The notes under the pieces: model-generated
The model's database searches: none
Seen by the model: only the letters and a program-made list of their open reading frames with translations
What the model was told of the DNA's origin: nothing
From: an uncultured Clostridia bacterium
GTDB taxonomy: Bacteria > Bacillota > Clostridia > Christensenellales > Aristaeellaceae
Length of the DNA stretch: 64,000 nucleotides
NCBI GenBank assembly: GCA_947631405.1
Contig: CANRLC010000003.1
Location: forward strand, 1-64,000
Direction of reading: 5' to 3'
Made by a program: the position numbers and the translations under genes
Part shown: positions 50,138 through 59,529 of the stretch, in pieces
How the letters are laid out: each line of letters begins with the position of its first letter
Position numbering within the stretch: position 1 is the stretch's first letter

Positions 50138-50902
50138 ATGGCGGAGCAGGCGGACATCCGCGTGGCGATCGCGGACGACGAGGAGGGCATGCGCCTCATC
50201 CTGCGCAAGCTGATCGAGGGTGAGGAAGGGTTCACGCTCTGCGGCGAGGCGAAGGACGGGCGGGAGCTGCTCGCCCTCGCGGCGGAAAAGCGGCCGCAGG
50301 TCTGCATATTGGATGTGGAGATGCCGGGCCTGTCGGGCCTTGAGTGCGCCCGGCTGCTGCAAGATACCGACCCGCAGACCGTGCTCGTCTTCGCCACCGC
50401 GCACGAGGGCTATATGGCCGAGGCGTTCGAGGTGTACGCGTTCGACTACTGGGTCAAGCCCTTCAAGATCGACCGCGCGAAGCAGACGCTGGGGCGCATC
50501 CGTCAGGCGCTGCGCCGCGAGCTGCCCGCGCAGCCGCGCAGGGCCGCGGAGAACCGCGCCGCGCGCGGCGCTTCGGGCCGCATCATGCTGCGCCACCGCG
50601 AGGGCGTTCACTTCGTCAGCCAGCAGGACATCCTGCTGGTGCAGCGGGAAAACCGCGCGACCGTGCTCTACGCCAAGGGCGGCAGGCGCTTTGAGACGAG
50701 CGAGCCGCTGGGCGAGGTGGAGGCGCGGCTCGACAAGCGGCTGTTCTTCCGCTGCCACAAGTCCTACATCGTGAACCTGAACGCGGTGGACAGCATCACG
50801 CCCTACGGCCGCTGGACCTACGTCGTCCACCTGACCGGCACCGATCAGGACGCGCTCATCACGCACGATAAGTACGAGGAGCTGGAGCGGATGTTCTCCT
50901 GA
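50138..50902 (+). CDS. LytTR family response regulator
   Basis: receiver domain IADDEEGMRLIL...CILDVEMPGLSGLE; LytTR RFFRCHKSYIVNLNAVDSI. Confidence 0.94.
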   Translation: MAEQADIRVAIADDEEGMRLILRKLIEGEEGFTLCGEAKDGRELLALAAEKRPQVCILDVEMPGLSGLECARLLQDTDPQTVLVFATAHEGYMAEAFEVYAFDYWVKPFKIDRAKQTLGRIRQALRRELPAQPRRAAENRAARGASGRIMLRHREGVHFVSQQDILLVQRENRATVLYAKGGRRFETSEPLGEVEARLDKRLFFRCHKSYIVNLNAVDSITPYGRWTYVVHLTGTDQDALITHDKYEELERMFS

Positions 50903-50953
50903 TGGCGCAGCTCCAAAAGCGCGAGACAAAGCGAAACGGCGTTTTGCCAGAGC

Positions 50954-50994
50954 GAAGCGGCGACCGCATCCCCACCGGGAGCGGCCGCCGCCTT
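50954..50994. repeat. 41-bp terminator-like direct repeat, left copy
   Basis: gaagcggcgaccgcatccccaccgggagcggccgccgcctt; 40/41 identical to 51166-51206. Confidence 0.92.
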
Positions 50995-51002
50995 ATATCT
51001 TT

Positions 51003-51134
51003 GGTGCGAAGTACGGGGTGGGGTCTGGGGACAATGTCCCCAGACAGGGTTTGGGGCGGTAGCCCCAACGTAACCTCAATCGCGAAGCGATTGCCAAAAG
51101 TAGCCCGGAAGCGAAGCGATCCCGGGCAGGTTCA
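51003..51134 (+). mobile_element. family-2 hairpin element, copy F
   Basis: same four-hairpin core as D and E. Confidence 0.75.
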
Positions 51135-51165
51135 CCATGAATATGATTTGATTTGAGAAAAGCAT

Positions 51166-51206
51166 GAAGCGGCGACCGCATCCCCGCCGGGAGCGGCCGC
51201 CGCCTT
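51166..51206. repeat. 41-bp terminator-like direct repeat, right copy
   Basis: gaagcggcgaccgcatccccgccgggagcggccgccgcctt. Confidence 0.92.
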
Positions 51207-51288
51207 TGCGCTGCGCCGAAAAAATGGAAAAATTTTCAAAAATGCGGATGATTTTCCCGCCTTTGCGCGTCTATGGAAGTAGGCGCGC

Positions 51289-51936
51289 TCAGCGGATGAA
51301 GTTGGTCGTCTTGCGCTCGGCCTCCGGCTCGGGCGGGAGCAGGCCGTGCTCGCGGGCGAGGGCGAAGCTCTTGACCATGTAGGCCATGTAGCGGCCCAAG
51401 GTGCGCATGATCTGCAATCCCTCTTCGTCCTGCAACACCTGCTCGGGCGTGTTGCCATGCACCATCGGCCAATACTGGCTGGGCGCGATGGGCATGCCGC
51501 TGATGGCGAAATACTTCTGCAGCTGGTCGAGCGCCGCCGTCGTGCCCGCGCGCCGCGCGCTGACCACCGCCGCGCCGACCTTGTTGGCGAACACGGCGCG
51601 GCCGCCCGCGTAGAACATCCTGTCCATGAAGGAGGTGACGCTTCCGGAGGCGGACGCGTAATGCACCGGGGAGCCGATCACCAGCCCCTGACAGCCCTCG
51701 GCGAGATCGAGCGCCTCGTCCACGCGGTCGTCGCGGAAGACGCAGCGGTGCTTGCCCTGCCGCGCGCAGCCGCCGCAGCCGATGCAGCCGCGCACAGGGC
51801 CGTTGCCCACATGCAGGATGTGCGTGCCGACGCCCTCGGCCTCCAAAGCGCCCGCGACCTCGCGCAGGGCGGTGTAGGTGCAGCCGTGCTCGTGCGGGCT
51901 GCCGTTGATGAGAAGAATCTTCAGGTTGTCTGCCAT
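51289..51936 (-). CDS. flavodoxin/NADPH-dependent FMN reductase family iron-sulfur flavoprotein
   Basis: ILLINGSPHEHGCTYTAL; CIGCGGCARQGKHRCVFRDD; GSPVHYASASGSVTSFMDR. Confidence 0.88.
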   Translation of the reverse strand: MADNLKILLINGSPHEHGCTYTALREVAGALEAEGVGTHILHVGNGPVRGCIGCGGCARQGKHRCVFRDDRVDEALDLAEGCQGLVIGSPVHYASASGSVTSFMDRMFYAGGRAVFANKVGAAVVSARRAGTTAALDQLQKYFAISGMPIAPSQYWPMVHGNTPEQVLQDEEGLQIMRTLGRYMAYMVKSFALAREHGLLPPEPEAERKTTNFIR

Positions 51937-52058
51937 GGTCATGCCTCCTGTGCCGCGACGGGCGCGGCGAGATCGTGCGTTTATTCCTATGCGGCGGGCG
52001 ACGCGGGGAAGCACGCCGCGGGTGGATCGGCCTTAAGCCTTATGGGAAAGGCGCGGTT

Positions 52059-52310
52059 TTATTGTTCCCCGACGGGCACGCTGTCCTCGTAGAGACAGTC
52101 CGGGCAGATGTCCTGTCCCTCCGGCCATTCGATCGACAATCCCGCGATGCGCACGCTGCGAAAGAGCTTCGGATCGCGCAGACGCCCATACCAGCTGCCG
52201 CATAGATACGGCTTTACATCGAACATTCTGCACTCTCCCGTATCAAACGTGACGCGGAGCATGTAGTTTTCTTCCGGCGTCACGGCTACGGCGCGCGGTC
52301 TGATCCCCAT
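52059..52310 (-). CDS. DUF2442 domain-containing protein
   Basis: AVAVTPEENYMLRVTFDTGECRMFDVKPYL...FRSVRIAGLSIEWPEGQDICPD. Confidence 0.82.
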   Translation of the reverse strand: MGIRPRAVAVTPEENYMLRVTFDTGECRMFDVKPYLCGSWYGRLRDPKLFRSVRIAGLSIEWPEGQDICPDCLYEDSVPVGEQ

Positions 52311-52323
52311 GCAAACGCCTCCT

Positions 52324-52588
52324 TTACCTGAGCGGGTCGATGCGAAAATGCGCTTCGCCATTTTCGAGAAGACGCCAGTCTGCTTCCAGATCTTCCCGAT
52401 GGATGCGCATCCACACCTTCACCATCTCCAATCGGTCGGGCTTGATCTTCCCGGTGATCACCTCGCCGTCGCGCGATGACGACCTCTTCTCCCTGATACT
52501 CCGCATGAATGTGCGGCTTGTGATGCCGTGCGTCCTTTTCAGGATACATGCGAATGATGACCCCGAAAAACAGGCTCAATACTGGCAT
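52324..52588 (-). pseudogene. DUF4160 domain gene, frameshifted
   Basis: MPVLSLFFGVIIRMYPEKDARHHKPHIHAEYQGEEVVIA in one frame and RDGEVITGKIKPDRLEMVKVWMRIHREDLEADWRLLENGEAHFRIDPLR in another. Confidence 0.72.
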
Positions 52589-52793
52589 CCGTTCATTCCT
52601 CCCATCCCGTCCCTTGGCTCGCCGAACCCCGGCGGCCCCGCTTCTCCTCCCATTATACCCCCAAACGACGCCCGCGCGCAAGGCGCGAGGGTGAACGCCG
52701 CGTCAACTTTTTGTGAAAAATGGGGAAACGGCTTGAAGGGCGGCGGCAAATCCTGTATAATATCGGCAAGAAAGATTGGGGAGGAGATCGACT

Positions 52794-53699
52794 ATGGGCG
52801 CAACGCTTCTGATTATGGCCGCGGGCATGGGTTCGCGCTACGGTGGGGATAAGCAGGTGGACGGGCTTGGCCCGAACGGCGAGATTCTGATGGAGTACTC
52901 CATCCACGACGCCGTGCGCGCGGGGTTCGACCAGATCGTCTTCGTCATCAAGCCCGGCATGCGGGAGGCTGTCGCCTCGATCTGCGGCGACCGCATCGCT
53001 CAGCACACGCGCGTGGACTACGCCTATCAGGACTTTTCCAGCGTGCCTTCCTTTTACAGCATCCCGAAGGAGCGCACCAAGCCCTTCGGCACCGTTCACG
53101 CCGTGCTGGTCGCAAAGGACGCGATTGCGCAGCCCTTCGCCGTCATCAACGCGGACGATTACTACGGCGTCTCCGCGTTTAAGACGATCTACGACAAGCT
53201 GCAGACGCTGGCCCCCGAGGGCGAGGCGACCATGGTTGGCTACCAGCTGCGCAACACCGTCTCCAAGAACGGCACCGTCTCGCGCGGCGTGTGCAAGGCC
53301 GAGGACGGCATGCTGCAAAAGGTCGTGGAGACGCTCAAGATCAAGCTTTTCCCGGACGGCGCGATCCGCGACGTCGCCGAGGGCGAGCCGGGCGTGACGC
53401 TCGACCCGCTGGCCCCCGTGAGCATGAACTTCTGGGGCTTCACCCCGTGGATCTTCGGGGAACTGGAGCGCTACTTTGACGCTTTCCTGCGCGGCCTCGC
53501 GCCCGACGCGATCAAGGCGGAATGCCTTCTGCCCGTGTTCGTGGACGAGATGATGCGCGCGGGCAAGCTGCGCGTGCCGATGCTGACCACGGACGCGACG
53601 TGGTTCGGCGTCACCTACAAGGAGGACAAGCCCGGCGTGCAGGCCGCCCTGCGCGCGCTGCACGAGAGCGGCGTCTATCCGCCCTCTCTGCACGCCTGA
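52794..53699 (+). CDS. NDP-sugar nucleotidyltransferase family protein
   Basis: LLIMAAGMGSRYGGDKQVDGLGPNGEILMEYSIHDA; INADDYYG. Confidence 0.88.
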   Translation: MGATLLIMAAGMGSRYGGDKQVDGLGPNGEILMEYSIHDAVRAGFDQIVFVIKPGMREAVASICGDRIAQHTRVDYAYQDFSSVPSFYSIPKERTKPFGTVHAVLVAKDAIAQPFAVINADDYYGVSAFKTIYDKLQTLAPEGEATMVGYQLRNTVSKNGTVSRGVCKAEDGMLQKVVETLKIKLFPDGAIRDVAEGEPGVTLDPLAPVSMNFWGFTPWIFGELERYFDAFLRGLAPDAIKAECLLPVFVDEMMRAGKLRVPMLTTDATWFGVTYKEDKPGVQAALRALHESGVYPPSLHA

Positions 53700-53765
53700 C
53701 GCCGGCAACCCTTGGCCCGCGCGGCGAAAGAGCGTCCGCGCGGGTTTGCCTTATTCGGAGGAACG

Positions 53766-54740
53766 ATGAAGACCGAACGCATCGGCAGGATGCTTTCTGA
53801 CAAGGTGCGCGGCGGCGTCAAACTGGCGAAGGCGGCGCACATCGCCATCGCCGTAAACCTCTTGGAGATCGCTGCGGGCGTGGCGATGGTGATCCTCGTC
53901 AACCGCCTGCTCGGCGCTGGGGTGGAGGAGACCATCGCCCGGATGACGTCGCTGCTGTGCCTGACCATCGTGGGCTGGGGCGCGGCGACCGACATCGGCG
54001 CGGCGCTCACCAGCCTGCGCATGGTGCGCCGCACCGAGGAGCTGGAGGAGGCCTATCGCCAGCTGGAGAGCTTAAACCGCGAGATGCGCGCCCAGCGGCA
54101 CGACTTTCTCAACCACCTGCAGGTCGTCTACAGCCTGATCGAGATGCAGGAGCCGGGCGAGGCCCTCGGTTACATCGACAAGCTTTACGGCGACATGCAG
54201 CGCGTGAGCGGCATGCTGCGCACCGCCTGCCCCGCCGTGAACGCGCTGCTGCAAGCCAAGCTGGCCGAGGCCGAGCAGCGCGGGGCCGAGATGCGGCTCT
54301 CCATCGGCGCCAAGTGGGACGACGAAAGCCTGCCCGCGTGGGAGCTTTGCCGCGTGCTCGCCAACCTGATCGACAACGCGTTGGACGCCGCGACCGCCGC
54401 GCCGCCGCAGGGCGGCAAGCCGACCGTGGAGGTCGTGCTGGGGGAGGATCTGCGCAGCTGGTTCTTCTCCGTGCGCAACAACGGCCCCGCCATCCCCAAG
54501 GACGTGGAGCGGCGCGTCTTTGAGCCGGGCTTCACCACCAAGAAGAACGGGCAGGGCATGGGGCTGTTCATCGTCGGGCGGACGGTGAGCGAGATGGGCG
54601 GCAAAATCTCGCTGGAAAGCCGCGACGGCGACACCGTGTTTTCCGGGTTTATTCCCAGAAAGCGCCTGCAGCTGGGCGAGCAGACGCCCGAAAAGGGCGA
54701 GGAGTTACAAAAAATCGACAAATCGGGCGAAGAAATGTGA
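53766..54740 (+). CDS. sensor histidine kinase (Spo0B-like H-box, GHKL ATPase)
   Basis: RAQRHDFLNHLQVVYSLIEM; VLANLIDNALDAA; KKNGQGMGLFIV. Confidence 0.9.
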   Translation: MKTERIGRMLSDKVRGGVKLAKAAHIAIAVNLLEIAAGVAMVILVNRLLGAGVEETIARMTSLLCLTIVGWGAATDIGAALTSLRMVRRTEELEEAYRQLESLNREMRAQRHDFLNHLQVVYSLIEMQEPGEALGYIDKLYGDMQRVSGMLRTACPAVNALLQAKLAEAEQRGAEMRLSIGAKWDDESLPAWELCRVLANLIDNALDAATAAPPQGGKPTVEVVLGEDLRSWFFSVRNNGPAIPKDVERRVFEPGFTTKKNGQGMGLFIVGRTVSEMGGKISLESRDGDTVFSGFIPRKRLQLGEQTPEKGEELQKIDKSGEEM

Positions 54741-54749
54741 ATTATGCTG

Positions 54750-54778
54750 TTGACAAATTAACAGTTTTGTAATAGAAT
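54750..54778 (+). promoter_or_regulatory. sigmaA-type promoter
   Basis: TTGACA-17 nt-TAGAAT. Confidence 0.75.
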
Positions 54779-54893
54779 TGTCGCAAGGTACGGTGAAGAA
54801 GGCCCTAGTCCGCGCATTTTTGGCGCGGCGAGGCCGGTATTCCAGTCGTCCCGCGCAGCCGCGCCGGGACACCGAAAGAGGGGAACAAGAGGT

Positions 54894-57788
54894 ATGAAGA
54901 AGATCATGACAAGGCTGGCCGCGCTGACGCTGCTCTGCGTGCTGGCGATGATCGTCGTCGCGCCGTCCGCGAGCGCCGCCAGCTACAGCAAGGTGTACGG
55001 CGCCACGCTCGATCGCGTGCGCGTGCGCGCGTCCGCATCGACGAGCGCGACCATCATCGACAACATCATCAAGGGTGGCTGCGTGTACATCACCTCGTCC
55101 AAGACGAGCGGCAGCACCGTGTTCGTGGAGGTCAAGTATCGCAACAGCGACGGCGACACCTCCACCGGCTGGGTCTGCCAGAGCAGCGGAAGCTCGAAGT
55201 ATGTCGAGATTCTCAGCGCCAAGCAGGCCGAGAGCAAGTTCGGCGTGAAGGACGGCGCGCTGCCCAGCAAGCGCGTGGGCACGTTCAGCGCCAGCCAGCG
55301 CAAGAGCGGCTCCGGCTCCGGCTCCGGCAGCGGCGGCGCGTCCTCCGATACGGTCAAGGACGTGCAGACCAAGCTCAAGGCGCTGGGCTACTACTCCGCC
55401 GAGATCACGGGCAACGTGGGCGCGAAGACCGAGACCGCGATCAAGAAATTCCAGAAGGATAACGGCCTGACCGCCGACGGCGTGATCGGCCCCAAGACGC
55501 TGGGCAAGCTCGACGCCGTCTACGCGTCGAAGGGCGGCTCCTCGTCCTCCGGCGGCTCCTCCGGCGGCACGATCAAGCTGGGCAGCTCCGGCAGCAACGT
55601 GACCAAGCTCCAGCAGGATCTGAAGGAGCTGGGCTTCTATGCCGCCGAGATCACCGGCAACGTGGGCGCCAAGACCGAGGCGGCCATCAAGGCCTTCCAG
55701 AAGAAGCATAACCTCTCTGCCGATGGCGTCGCCGGGCCGGACACGCTTGCGGCGATCTCCGCCGCGCTGCGCGGCACCACCACCTCCACCGGCAGCACCA
55801 CCATCCTGCGCAAGGGCAGCCAGGGGAGCCGCGTCTCCCAGCTGCAGCAGGATCTGAAGACGCTGGGCTTCTATTCCGCCGAGATCACCGGCAACATCGG
55901 CAGCAAGACCGAGGCCGCGATCATGGCGTTCCAGCGCAAGAACGGGCTGACCGCCGACGGCATCGCCGGGCCGGACACGCTCGACGCCATCGCCGCGAAG
56001 GTGGGCAAGTCCTCCGGCGGCTCCGGCAGCTCCTCCAGCAGCGGGCTTCGCCTTGAATCGACGGGCAGCGCCGTCAGCGCGCTGCAGCAGAACCTGACCA
56101 CGCTGGGCTACTACTACGGCGACATCACGGGCCACTACGGCAGCATGACCGAGGCGGCCGTGCGCAAGTTCCAAAAGGCACGCGGGCTGACCGCCGACGG
56201 CATCGCCGGAAGCACGACCCTCGACGCGATCACCAGCGCGCTGCGCGCGAGCGGCGCGACCGTCGCGGGCGGCAGCTCCTCCTCCGGCGTGGGCACCTCG
56301 CTGCGCGAGGGCGACAGCGGCGCCGCCGTCACCGAGCTGCAGAACATGCTCAAGAAGGTGCTCAACGCCAACGGCAAGCCCTACTATTACGGCGAGGTGA
56401 CGGGCCACTTTGGTTCGCTGACCCGGCAGGCCGTCCGCAAGTTCCAGGACGATCACAACCTCACCGTGGACGGCATCGCGGGCACCCGGACACTGAACCT
56501 GCTGCGCCAGCTTTCGGGCAGCAGCGCCAGCGCGGGCGACAGCTCCAGCTCCGGCACGGTCACCACGACCGATCAATCCTACGGGCGCATCATCAAGGAC
56601 AACGTGTACCTGCGCTCCTCCTACTCCACGACCTCTGCGCCGAAGGCGAGCCTGAGCAAGGGCACGCTGGTGCGCATCTCGCGCACGGTGGCCTCCGGCG
56701 ATTCCCGCTGGTACTACATCAGCGTGACGGTCGGCGACTACGTCTACAAGGGCTACGTCCGCAGCGATATGATGGAGACCCTGACCGCCGAGCAGTACGC
56801 GCAGGCGGGCGGCGACGGCAGCGCGGGCGCGGGCGATCAGGAGACGCTGGGCATCATCCGCGTCACGGGCAGCAGCGTGAAGCTGCGCTACGCGCCGAAC
56901 ACCGACGCCACCGTCGTGGGCTACGCGAACAAGGGCGATACGTTCTACTATGTGGACGTCTCAGGCGGCTGGTATCAGACGCGCAACGGCTACTGGATCA
57001 GCGGCAGCTACGTCGAGGTTCTCAGCGGCAGCGAGGCGGATCAGTACATCGACTCCGACAGCAAGACCTCATATCGCCTCAACGACACCGGCTCGATGGT
57101 CACCTACATCCAGCAGGCGCTGCAATACCTCGGCTACTACACGCGCGAGATCACCGGTCACTTCGGCAGCGGCACGCAGGAGGCCGTCCGGCGCTTCCAG
57201 CGCGACGAGGGCCTCTCCGCCGACGGCGTCGTCGGCCCGGATACGCTGGCCCGCCTGCGCGCGCAGTACTCCGGCGGGAGCACCGCGCAGACCGATTACA
57301 AGGACGTCGCCTACAACATCAACTGGTTCACCTATAAGGAGAGCGTCTTCAACAAGCTGGGCCTCAAGCGGGGCAACGGCAAGAACGGCGAGGTCAAGCT
57401 GACAGACCTGAAGACCGGGCGTTCCTTCAACATCTACGTCCAGTCCACCGGCAACCACGCCGACGTGGAGCCTTCCACGGCGAAGGACACCACGACGATG
57501 TGCGAGATCTTCGGCGTCTCCGACCCGAGCAAGATCAGCTACGTCCGCCGTCCGGCGGTGCTGACCGTGGGCGGTTACCAGTTCGCCTGCGCGATCTACG
57601 GGCAGCCGCACGGCTCGCAGGACATCACGAACAACAACTTCCCGGGCCAGTTCTGCCTGCACTTCCTGCATTCCAAGACGCACGGCACCAATCAGGAGTA
57701 CTCCCTGAACGTCAACGCCGTGAACGACGCGGTGTCGCTCCTCAAGGACAAAAAGGTCAACGTGCTTGAGACCCCGCCCGCGCTCTGA
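54894..57788 (+). CDS. secreted protein with SH3b and six PG_binding_1 repeats plus C-terminal uncharacterised domain
   Basis: signal peptide; repeats LQQDLKTLGFYSAEITGNIGSKTEAAIMAFQRKNGLTADGIAGPDTL; SH3b-like segments; distinct C-terminal ~160 aa. Confidence 0.85.
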   Translation: MKKIMTRLAALTLLCVLAMIVVAPSASAASYSKVYGATLDRVRVRASASTSATIIDNIIKGGCVYITSSKTSGSTVFVEVKYRNSDGDTSTGWVCQSSGSSKYVEILSAKQAESKFGVKDGALPSKRVGTFSASQRKSGSGSGSGSGGASSDTVKDVQTKLKALGYYSAEITGNVGAKTETAIKKFQKDNGLTADGVIGPKTLGKLDAVYASKGGSSSSGGSSGGTIKLGSSGSNVTKLQQDLKELGFYAAEITGNVGAKTEAAIKAFQKKHNLSADGVAGPDTLAAISAALRGTTTSTGSTTILRKGSQGSRVSQLQQDLKTLGFYSAEITGNIGSKTEAAIMAFQRKNGLTADGIAGPDTLDAIAAKVGKSSGGSGSSSSSGLRLESTGSAVSALQQNLTTLGYYYGDITGHYGSMTEAAVRKFQKARGLTADGIAGSTTLDAITSALRASGATVAGGSSSSGVGTSLREGDSGAAVTELQNMLKKVLNANGKPYYYGEVTGHFGSLTRQAVRKFQDDHNLTVDGIAGTRTLNLLRQLSGSSASAGDSSSSGTVTTTDQSYGRIIKDNVYLRSSYSTTSAPKASLSKGTLVRISRTVASGDSRWYYISVTVGDYVYKGYVRSDMMETLTAEQYAQAGGDGSAGAGDQETLGIIRVTGSSVKLRYAPNTDATVVGYANKGDTFYYVDVSGGWYQTRNGYWISGSYVEVLSGSEADQYIDSDSKTSYRLNDTGSMVTYIQQALQYLGYYTREITGHFGSGTQEAVRRFQRDEGLSADGVVGPDTLARLRAQYSGGSTAQTDYKDVAYNINWFTYKESVFNKLGLKRGNGKNGEVKLTDLKTGRSFNIYVQSTGNHADVEPSTAKDTTTMCEIFGVSDPSKISYVRRPAVLTVGGYQFACAIYGQPHGSQDITNNNFPGQFCLHFLHSKTHGTNQEYSLNVNAVNDAVSLLKDKKVNVLETPPAL

Positions 57789-57830
57789 TCCCTACGACCT
57801 TCTCCGAATCCCCCTCTTATAGCGAAAGCG

Positions 57831-57856
57831 GCGCGCGCAAGCGCGCCGCTTTCCGC
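57831..57856 (+). terminator. terminator hairpin
   Basis: GCGGCGCGC-gcaa-GCGCGCCGC-TTT. Confidence 0.75.
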
Positions 57857-57868
57857 ATGCCGCGCGGA

Positions 57869-57897
57869 TTGACAAGCCCGGCGCGGCATGGTAAAAT
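57869..57897 (+). promoter_or_regulatory. sigmaA-type promoter
   Basis: TTGACA-17 nt-TAAAAT. Confidence 0.75.
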
Positions 57898-57950
57898 CGA
57901 CCGTGAACCGGGCGGCCCAAGGGCCGCCATGAAATACGGAGGGCAAGAGA

Positions 57951-59510
57951 ATGTCCCTGTTCGCGCTCACCGGGTACGGCCTTTGCTGCGCGGCCGTCTA
58001 CCACCTGTTCCCCAAAAAACTGCGCTATCTGGTGCTGCTGGCGGCCAGCTACGGCTTCTACGCCGCAAACGGCCTTGCGGGATTGCCGTTCATCCTCGCG
58101 ACGACGGCTGCGACGTATCTGGCCGCGTTGCGCATCGGCGCGATCGCCGCGAGCCTCAAGGGCCGCTTGCAGGGGGAGGGCGCGCAGCTTACGCGCGAGG
58201 AGAAGCGCCGCCTGCGCGCGCAGGCGAAGAGCCGGCAGCGCGCGTGGCTGATCGCGGCGCTGGCGCTGTGCTTCGGCCTGCTCGCCGTGCTCAAATACGC
58301 GGACGACGTGCTGGGGTGGTTCGGCGGCTCCCCGCTAGGGCTGGTGCTGCCGCTGGGCATCTCGTTTTACACGTTCCAGTCCACCGGCTATCTGATCGAC
58401 GTCTACAACGGCAAGTACCCGCCGGAGCGCCATCCGCTGCGCTACGCGCTGTTCGTGTCGTTCTTCCCCCAGCTGATTCAGGGGCCGATCGGCCGGTACG
58501 ACCAGCTTTCGGAGCAGCTTTCCCAGCCGCACGACTTCGACTGGGACGGCTCCGAGCGCGGCGTGCTGCTGATCCTCTGGGGATTGTTCAAGAAGATGGT
58601 CATCGCCGACCGCGCGCTGCCGCTCGTGGAACAGGTGTTTTCCGCGCCCATGGGCGCCTACGGCGGCGCGGCGGCGCTGGTGGCCGTGCTGTTTTACGCG
58701 GTGCAGCAGTATACGGACTTTTCCGGCGGCATCGATCTGGTCGCGGGCATCGCCGAGCTGTTCGGCATCCGCCTCGCGCCGAACTTCAAGCGGCCGTATT
58801 TCTCGGTCTCGCTGGGCGACTTCTGGCGGCGCTGGCACATCAGCCTCGGCAGCTGGATGCGCGACTATGTGTTCTATCCCTTCGCGCTGACGCGGCCGGT
58901 GACCGCGCTCTCGAAGGCGGTAAAGCGCGTGAGCGCGCCGCTCGCCCGCGCGCTGCCCGCGGTGCTGGGCAACCTGCTCGTGTTCCTGCTGGTCGGCGTG
59001 TGGCACGGGGCCACGGCCAACTACATCGCGTGGGGGCTGTATAACGGCGTGCTGCTGGCGATCTCCGCCGCGCTGGAACCCGCATACAAGGCGTGGAACG
59101 CGAAGCACGCGCGGCTGTCCGCCTCCAAGGGCTTTTATGTGGCGCGTGTGCTGCGCACGTTCGTGATCGTCAACATCGGCTGGTTCTTCGACCGTTGCGC
59201 GCGCGCGGGCGACGCGCTGCGCATGATGGCGAGCGTCGTGACGGATTTCCGCCCGGCGCAGCTTGCGGGCGGCGCGCTTCTCGAGATGGGCGTGTCGGCG
59301 GTGGATCTGCGCGTGCTGGCGGTGGCGGTGGCGGCGCTGTTTGCCGTCTCCGTGCTGCAGGAGCGCGGCGTCGTGCTGAGGGACTGGGTCGTCCGCCGCC
59401 CGATGCTCGTGCGCTGGTTCGTGCTGATCGGCGGTGTGGTATGCGTGCTGCTGCTGGGCGTGTGGGGTTCGGGCTTCAACGAGGCCGCGTTCCTGTATTA
59501 TCAGTTCTGA
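57951..59510 (+). CDS. MBOAT family O-acyltransferase
   Basis: LPLGISFYTFQSTGYLIDVYNGKYPPE; SLGDFWRRWHISLGSWMRDYVFYP; GVWHGATANYIAWGLYNG. Confidence 0.93.
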   Translation: MSLFALTGYGLCCAAVYHLFPKKLRYLVLLAASYGFYAANGLAGLPFILATTAATYLAALRIGAIAASLKGRLQGEGAQLTREEKRRLRAQAKSRQRAWLIAALALCFGLLAVLKYADDVLGWFGGSPLGLVLPLGISFYTFQSTGYLIDVYNGKYPPERHPLRYALFVSFFPQLIQGPIGRYDQLSEQLSQPHDFDWDGSERGVLLILWGLFKKMVIADRALPLVEQVFSAPMGAYGGAAALVAVLFYAVQQYTDFSGGIDLVAGIAELFGIRLAPNFKRPYFSVSLGDFWRRWHISLGSWMRDYVFYPFALTRPVTALSKAVKRVSAPLARALPAVLGNLLVFLLVGVWHGATANYIAWGLYNGVLLAISAALEPAYKAWNAKHARLSASKGFYVARVLRTFVIVNIGWFFDRCARAGDALRMMASVVTDFRPAQLAGGALLEMGVSAVDLRVLAVAVAALFAVSVLQERGVVLRDWVVRRPMLVRWFVLIGGVVCVLLLGVWGSGFNEAAFLYYQF

Positions 59511-59529
59511 CGCGGCGAGGAGACGAAGG

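Noticed and set aside
50902-51156. 84-aa ORF ...GWGLGTMSPDRVWGGSPNVTSIAKRLPKVARKRSDPG
   Set aside because: Translation of the family-2 element; the same peptide appears in the other copies because of DNA repeat identity, with hairpins dominating.
54705-56576. 623-aa minus-strand repetitive ORF
   Set aside because: Antisense of the PG-binding repeats; periodicity mirrors the sense repeats.
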